A model generated the notes under the pieces. That model ran no database searches, had not been told where the DNA came from, and was given only the letters and a program-made list of their open reading frames with translations. A stretch of 7,025 nt of DNA, taken from the NCBI GenBank assembly GCA_016177555.1, contig JACOVB010000198.1, positions 1 through 7,025 on the forward strand. The letters are read 5' to 3'. Every line of letters starts with the position of its first letter. Position 1 is the stretch's first letter. Origin of the DNA: Candidatus Rokuibacteriota bacterium (GTDB lineage: Bacteria; Methylomirabilota; Methylomirabilia; Rokubacteriales; CSP1-6). The position numbers were made by a program, and so were the translations under genes. Below are positions 4,962-7,025 of this stretch, one piece after another.

Positions 4962-6680
4962 TCATCGGGGGGCTGGGGCGAGGGTCGCGCGGGCCAGCTC
5001 GCGCGCGCCCGAGGTCGAAGGAGGGAGTCCGAGGCTTCGCGAGAGGGCCTCCGCCTCGCGGAGCGCCGCCCGGGCCTGGGCCTCCTGCCCGGCGCGCGCG
5101 AGCTCCAGCGCCAGGTGATAGCGCGCGTCGAGGCGCCGCGGGTTCTTGCGTGCCGCCTCCGCGAACCGCTCGGCAGCGGCCGTGTGATCGCCCGCGTTGC
5201 TGAAGACGAAGCCGAGCTGCAGGTCCATCAGGTCGCTCCCGGGAGCCAGTGCCAGCGCGCGCCGCCCGAGCCGGATCGCGTCCTCGTGGATGCCGAGGCG
5301 GCTCTCCACTACCGCGAGCCCCATGAGCGCGGAAGGCAGATCGGGCTGGAGTGCCAGCGCCTTCCTGAACGCGGCACCGGCGGCCGGCAGCTCGTCCCGC
5401 TGCTGATGGAGATGGCCCAGGTTCACCGCCGCTTTCCACGAGCGGGGCGAGGACGCCTCCATGCGGGCGAAGAGGCGCTCCGGGTCACGCCAGTCCTCGT
5501 TGCGGTACAGGGTGAGGCCGAGGGCCCCCAGCAGGAGCGCGGCTGCGGCGCAACCAGCCAGCGCCTGACGGGCGTCGAGCTGCCTCTCGAGGGCGCCACG
5601 GCTGGGGAGCCAGCGCCGGCCGATCCATCCCAGGAAGAGCGCGAAGGCCGCGGATGGGAGGTAGAGGAAGCGCTCGGCCATCTGCGCGGGGCCCCAGGGC
5701 ATGAAGGGCGTGGCCGGCAGAAGGGTCAGGAGCAGCCACAGCGCCAGAAACGCGGGGAGCCTCGAGTGCCGCCAGGCGACGGCGGTCCCCACCGCCACGG
5801 CCAGCACGGCCAGGAGTGCCCCGGCGATGGCCCAGGAGATCCAGGCGGCGGGTGGATCGAGCACATAGTCGGGGTTCGCCGGGTAGGGCGCGACGAGCAG
5901 GAGCAGGTAGCGGCCGAGCGACTGGAGTCCCTCCGCCATCCGACTGGCGAGGCTCTCTTGGCCCAGCGGCAGCCCCGGGAGCGATCCGAGCACCCACCGC
6001 CTCACGCCGAGATACGCCAGGGCCAGCAAGAGGAACGGGGAAAGCCGGGCAGCGACCCGGGCTGGCGCGAAGACCCCGCGTTCCACGCGAGCGAGGGTCA
6101 GCTCCCAGGCCAGGAGCACCACGGGGAGCACGATGGCGGGCTCCTTGGCGAGGAACGCCGCGGCGAACCCGAGAAGCGACGCCAGCGCCCACGCGGAGCG
6201 CCCGCGCTCCCAGCGCGTATAGCAGCCGAAGGCGAGGAGGAAGAAGAGCGTTGCCAGGAGGTCGGTGCGGCCGGAGACAAACGCGACCGACTCGGTGTGG
6301 ATCGGGTGGAGCACGAACACGAGGCCGGCGAGCCAGGCCGCCTCGCGGCTGCCCAGGGCCCTTGCTCCGGCCCAGACCAAGGCGAGCGTCGCCCCCAGGT
6401 GATAGAGGACGTTCATCACGTGGTAGCCCGCCGGGCTTGTGCCGAACATGCGGTGCTCCAGAAAGAAGCTGAGCGTCACGAGCGGGCGATAGTAGCCGCT
6501 GCCCGAGCCGTCGAGCCCGAATTCAGAGGCGAAGAGGGCGGCGGGCGAGCCGTGGGTCAAGGTCGTGCTGTGGACGAGGAAATGCTGGTCGTCCCAGACC
6601 AGCTCGAAGCCCGGGACATTGGAGAAGGCCACCGCGCCCAGCAGGAGGAGAAGCAGAAGCGGCGGCCACGCGGCGGCCAT
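4962..6680 (-). CDS. TMTC-like multi-span membrane protein with C-terminal TPR repeats (first copy)
   Basis: A 572-aa paralogue of the downstream 638-aa protein. It begins directly with a hydrophobic helix (PPLLLLLLLGAVAFSNV, residues 6-22), then FELVWDD (25-31), GYYRPLVTLSFF (62-73), HPIHTESVAFVSGRTD (125-140), LAKEP (177-181), APYPAN (264-269), MAERFLYLP (334-342) and YRNEDWRDPERLF (392-404). A soluble TPR region follows: about four repeats at ~415-448, 449-482, 483-516 and 517-550. The WDD loop acid and the aligned motifs place it in the same TMTC/GT-C-like group, where lipid-linked sugar transfer to proteins is known for the eukaryotic members. Activity here is inferred. The start at 6680 is the only ATG/GTG/TTG in this frame after the pilin stop at 6756, yet it has no Shine-Dalgarno (CGGCCCTCC precedes it). 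The last codons and the stop lie in the truncated repeat copy. Compared with the downstream copy it lacks the repeat-derived N-terminal extension and the extended helical tail. Confidence 0.88.
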   Translation of the reverse strand: MAAAWPPLLLLLLLGAVAFSNVPGFELVWDDQHFLVHSTTLTHGSPAALFASEFGLDGSGSGYYRPLVTLSFFLEHRMFGTSPAGYHVMNVLYHLGATLALVWAGARALGSREAAWLAGLVFVLHPIHTESVAFVSGRTDLLATLFFLLAFGCYTRWERGRSAWALASLLGFAAAFLAKEPAIVLPVVLLAWELTLARVERGVFAPARVAARLSPFLLLALAYLGVRRWVLGSLPGLPLGQESLASRMAEGLQSLGRYLLLLVAPYPANPDYVLDPPAAWISWAIAGALLAVLAVAVGTAVAWRHSRLPAFLALWLLLTLLPATPFMPWGPAQMAERFLYLPSAAFALFLGWIGRRWLPSRGALERQLDARQALAGCAAAALLLGALGLTLYRNEDWRDPERLFARMEASSPRSWKAAVNLGHLHQQRDELPAAGAAFRKALALQPDLPSALMGLAVVESRLGIHEDAIRLGRRALALAPGSDLMDLQLGFVFSNAGDHTAAAERFAEAARKNPRRLDARYHLALELARAGQEAQARAALREAEALSRSLGLPPSTSGARELARATLAPAPR

Positions 6681-6698
6681 GGAGGGCCGTGAAGTTCG

Positions 6699-6730
6699 GG
6701 TGGGGGAGGGGATGAGCCCCCTCCCCCACC
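6699..6730 (-). terminator. Strong GC-rich hairpin between pilin and first TMTC gene (attenuator or stability element)
   Basis: The arms 6699-6711 and 6718-6730 are perfectly complementary over 13 bp (GGTGGGGGAGGGG with CCCCTCCCCCACC), with a 6-nt loop. On the minus strand the hairpin is followed by CGAACTTCACGG, which is not a T-tract, so it is not a classic intrinsic terminator. It lies 26 nt after the pilin stop and 18 nt before the next start. Such a structure after a major-pilin gene would allow high pilin mRNA with reduced readthrough, or would protect the 3' end of the pilin message. Function is inferred from position. Confidence 0.55.
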
Positions 6731-6755
6731 GGTCGTACCGTGCGATCCGCGGTCC

Positions 6756-7025
6756 TTACGGCAAGCTGACGGTGGTGCTGTCGCCGCTCGCCGAGATGGT
6801 GAAGGTTCCCGAGGCGGTGGAGCTATAGGCGTAGGCGCTCCAGCCCGCCGGTGCGGCCGGCGTGGACGGCATGAACGGACCCGCAGTCTGGCCGGCAGCG
6901 TTGGTCGCCACCGAGTTCACGTCGGCGAGGGCGGCCGGGAGCGAGCCCATGTGGGCCGAGTACATGCTCACGGCGGAGGCGAGGGTGCGGGCATCGGCCT
7001 GGGCCTTGGCGATTCGCGCCCGCGC
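6756..7025 (-). CDS. GspG-like major pilin / pseudopilin, C-terminal part (5' end outside window)
   Basis: The last 89 codons of a gene whose N-terminus lies beyond the window edge. The visible protein starts ARARIAKAQADARTLASAV-SMYSAHMGSLP, which matches the GspG-type stretch ARIakAqaD-x-x-x-l-x-x-A-l-x-x-Y-x-x-x-x-G-x-x-P between the N-terminal helix and the globular domain. It continues through NAAGQTAGPFMPSTPAAPAGWSAYAY (GspG has a comparable GPY...W.G..Y.Y segment) and ends in a Ser/Thr-rich strand region (SSTASGTFTISASGDSTTVSLP). An in-frame GTG at 6971 is internal, not a start. The prepilin leader and methylation motif are not visible, so assignment as major pilin of a T4P versus GspG pseudopilin of a type II system is open. 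It lies immediately upstream of the two TMTC-like genes and the prepilin peptidase, in the same orientation. Confidence 0.82.
   Translation of the reverse strand, partial: ARARIAKAQADARTLASAVSMYSAHMGSLPAALADVNSVATNAAGQTAGPFMPSTPAAPAGWSAYAYSSTASGTFTISASGDSTTVSLP

Larger units (their letters stand above)
4743..4968 (-). repeat. Degenerate tandem repeat array (about 62-63 nt unit, four copies, one truncated)
   Basis: Four copies share a core. A 22-nt core is identical at 4767-4788, 4829-4850 and 4892-4913 (offsets 62 and 63 nt). Copies two and three are identical over 28 nt (4827-4854 and 4890-4917). A truncated fourth copy shares 27 identical nt with the third (4942-4968 versus 4899-4925, offset 43). 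Outside the core the copies also match at the leading side (GAATGT-GA-GAC type) with substitutions mostly at one position in three. On the minus strand each copy reads ACAKRPNR-x3-SSTF-x-R. The array makes up the whole gap between the TMTC genes and supplies the first gene's stop codon and the second gene's start. It is not a CRISPR: there are no unique spacers and the whole unit is related. Whether the family is dispersed elsewhere in the genome cannot be told from this window. Confidence 0.85.

Noticed and set aside
4743..4968. CRISPR array
   Set aside because: Period about 62 nt but the inter-core sequence is itself related among copies, there are only three full copies, no leader and no cas gene, and the array overlaps coding sequence.
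5115..6692. A 525-codon open frame on the plus strand
   Set aside because: Antisense to the 572-aa TMTC-like gene. Its composition (E/R/G/Q-rich, no motifs) is what the opposite strand of a high-GC gene gives.

Overview
This is a high-GC bacterial window in which every gene I can support lies on the minus strand. It encodes part of a type IV pilus (T4P) / type II-secretion-like system together with two large membrane enzymes of the TMTC type (multi-span GT-C-like domain plus TPR repeats). The strong GC bias in third codon positions, the fimT-pilV-pilW-pilX order and the pilin-proximal TMTC-like proteins suggest a Gram-negative, probably uncultivated, soil or subsurface lineage such as Methylomirabilota/Rokubacteria or a deltaproteobacterial relative. 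That assignment is inference, because the window holds no marker gene.

Layout in transcription order (high to low coordinates). (1) The C-terminal part of a GspG-like major pilin or pseudopilin (7025-6756). (2) A short gap containing a perfect 13-bp GC-rich hairpin (6699-6730). (3) A first TMTC-like protein of 572 aa (6680-4962). (4) An array of about 62-nt degenerate repeats (4968-4743) that fills the gap between the two TMTC genes and supplies the stop codon of the first and the start codon plus first ~22 residues of the second. Inside it is a 42-aa reading frame made of two repeat units and joined to the next gene by an ATGA overlap. (5) A second, paralogous TMTC-like protein of 638 aa (4797-2881). 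(6) The prepilin peptidase PilD (2884-2114), joined to the preceding gene by a GTGA overlap. (7) A non-coding stretch of about 270 nt ending in a good match to a sigma-54 promoter (1910-1895). (8) A tight minor-pilin operon: fimT (1845-1372), pilV (1359-874), pilW (868-335) and the start of pilX (320 to the window edge).

Working together: PilD cleaves and N-methylates the class III leader peptides visible on FimT, PilV and PilW and inferred for PilX. The minor pilins form the initiation/tip complex, and the GspG-like subunit would be the filament or pseudopilus body. The two TMTC-like enzymes sit between the major pilin and its peptidase. With the Ser/Thr-rich pilin tail, this makes O-glycosylation of pilins a reasonable but unproven hypothesis.

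The least ordinary parts are the coding-compatible repeat array at 4743-4968 and the placement of two tandem GT-C/TPR proteins inside a pilus locus.
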